Part shown: positions 63,922 to 64,000 of the stretch, one piece after another
Layout: every line of letters starts with the position of its first letter
Numbering within the stretch: position 1 is the first letter of the stretch
NCBI RefSeq assembly: GCF_002056795.1
Contig: NZ_CP020104.1
Span: 62,001-126,000, forward strand
Direction: 5' to 3'
DNA from: Spirosoma aerolatum
Lineage (GTDB): Bacteria; Bacteroidota; Bacteroidia; Cytophagales; Spirosomataceae
DNA: 64,000 bases
The notes under the pieces: generated by a model
What the model saw: only the letters and a program-made list of their open reading frames with translations
Databases searched by the model: none
Told to the model about the DNA's origin: nothing
Position numbers and translations under genes: made by a program

Positions 63922-64000
63922 TTAAGAAACTTTTTTAACCAGCTTGAATTCGAATTTGGGCTTGCCGCGTTCGCCACCATCCTGTGAAGCGAAGCTGATA
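63922..64000 (-). CDS. HmuY-like protein, 5' partial (C-terminus only)
   Basis: Only the last ~26 codons are in the window, reading ISFASQDGGERGKPKFEFKL then VKKVS and TAA at 63922-63924. The ending resembles the C-terminus of HmuY-like outer-membrane haem-binding lipoproteins, and its place upstream of hmuT fits, but 26 residues are too few to be sure. Confidence 0.45.
   Translation of the reverse strand, partial: ISFASQDGGERGKPKFEFKLVKKVS

Overview
The window is a gene-dense stretch of a Bacteroidota chromosome, most likely a Cytophagales bacterium of the Spirosoma kind; the genus is an inference. The signs are a fused SecD-SecF, a type IX secretion protein (PorZ-like) carrying its own C-terminal sorting domain, a large outer-membrane beta-barrel receptor, CpxP-like and YHYH proteins typical of the phylum, an almost complete lack of Shine-Dalgarno sequences, and -7 promoter elements of the TAnnTTTG type. 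I saw no tRNA, rRNA, CRISPR array, insertion sequence or prophage.

Layout. 1-3.5 kb: end of a nitrate/nitrite assimilation cluster (a 5'-truncated FAD oxidoreductase with a BFD-type Fe-S domain, a reductase-like protein fused to rubredoxin, a nitrate-reductase-associated protein) and a small membrane protein. 3.6-15.3 kb: M16 peptidase, TauE/SafE exporter, amino-acid permease, SecDF, nadC, pyruvate dehydrogenase E1 beta. 15.7-24.8 kb: envelope genes (TonB-type receptor, porZ, an HHH plus barrel protein) with thymidine kinase. 25.2-31.7 kb: MlaF/MlaE-like transporter parts, SDR, ROK kinase, murB, SPOR lipoprotein, gmd. 31.8-37.6 kb: HtrA protease, Hsp20, the acpP-fabF-rnc cluster and a HAD phosphatase. 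37.7-41.6 kb: a Sco/YwqK-like/YHYH group with a decayed extra copy of the YwqK-like gene, next to an ECF sigma factor, a putative anti-sigma factor and a CpxP-like protein. 41.7-49 kb: a kinase-like protein, a glutamine-synthetase-family enzyme, and nadB and nadA separated by a two-gene Septu-like (PtuA ATPase + PtuB HNH) antiphage cassette. 49-55.5 kb: flavodoxin-reductase-type oxidoreductase, uridine kinase, atpC and atpD separated by an unrelated secreted-protein gene, malQ. 55.6-59.4 kb: a 1006-residue membrane/TPR protein and a LolD-type ATPase. 59.5 kb to the end: haem-binding protein and a haem uptake/degradation operon (hmuTUV plus hemS-like), ending in a truncated HmuY-like gene.

The most notable points are the Septu-like cassette lodged in the NAD biosynthesis cluster, immediately upstream of nadB; a large set of long, nearly perfect intergenic inverted repeats, most with a site-specific sequence and some built from 7-8 bp tandem units; two places where such sequence or gene debris has become coding (the porZ signal peptide, the Sco N-terminus); and a gene inserted between atpD and atpC. 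Most genes have ordinary housekeeping identities. Starts were shortened from the longest possible frame where the N-terminus, a promoter or a terminator argued for it.
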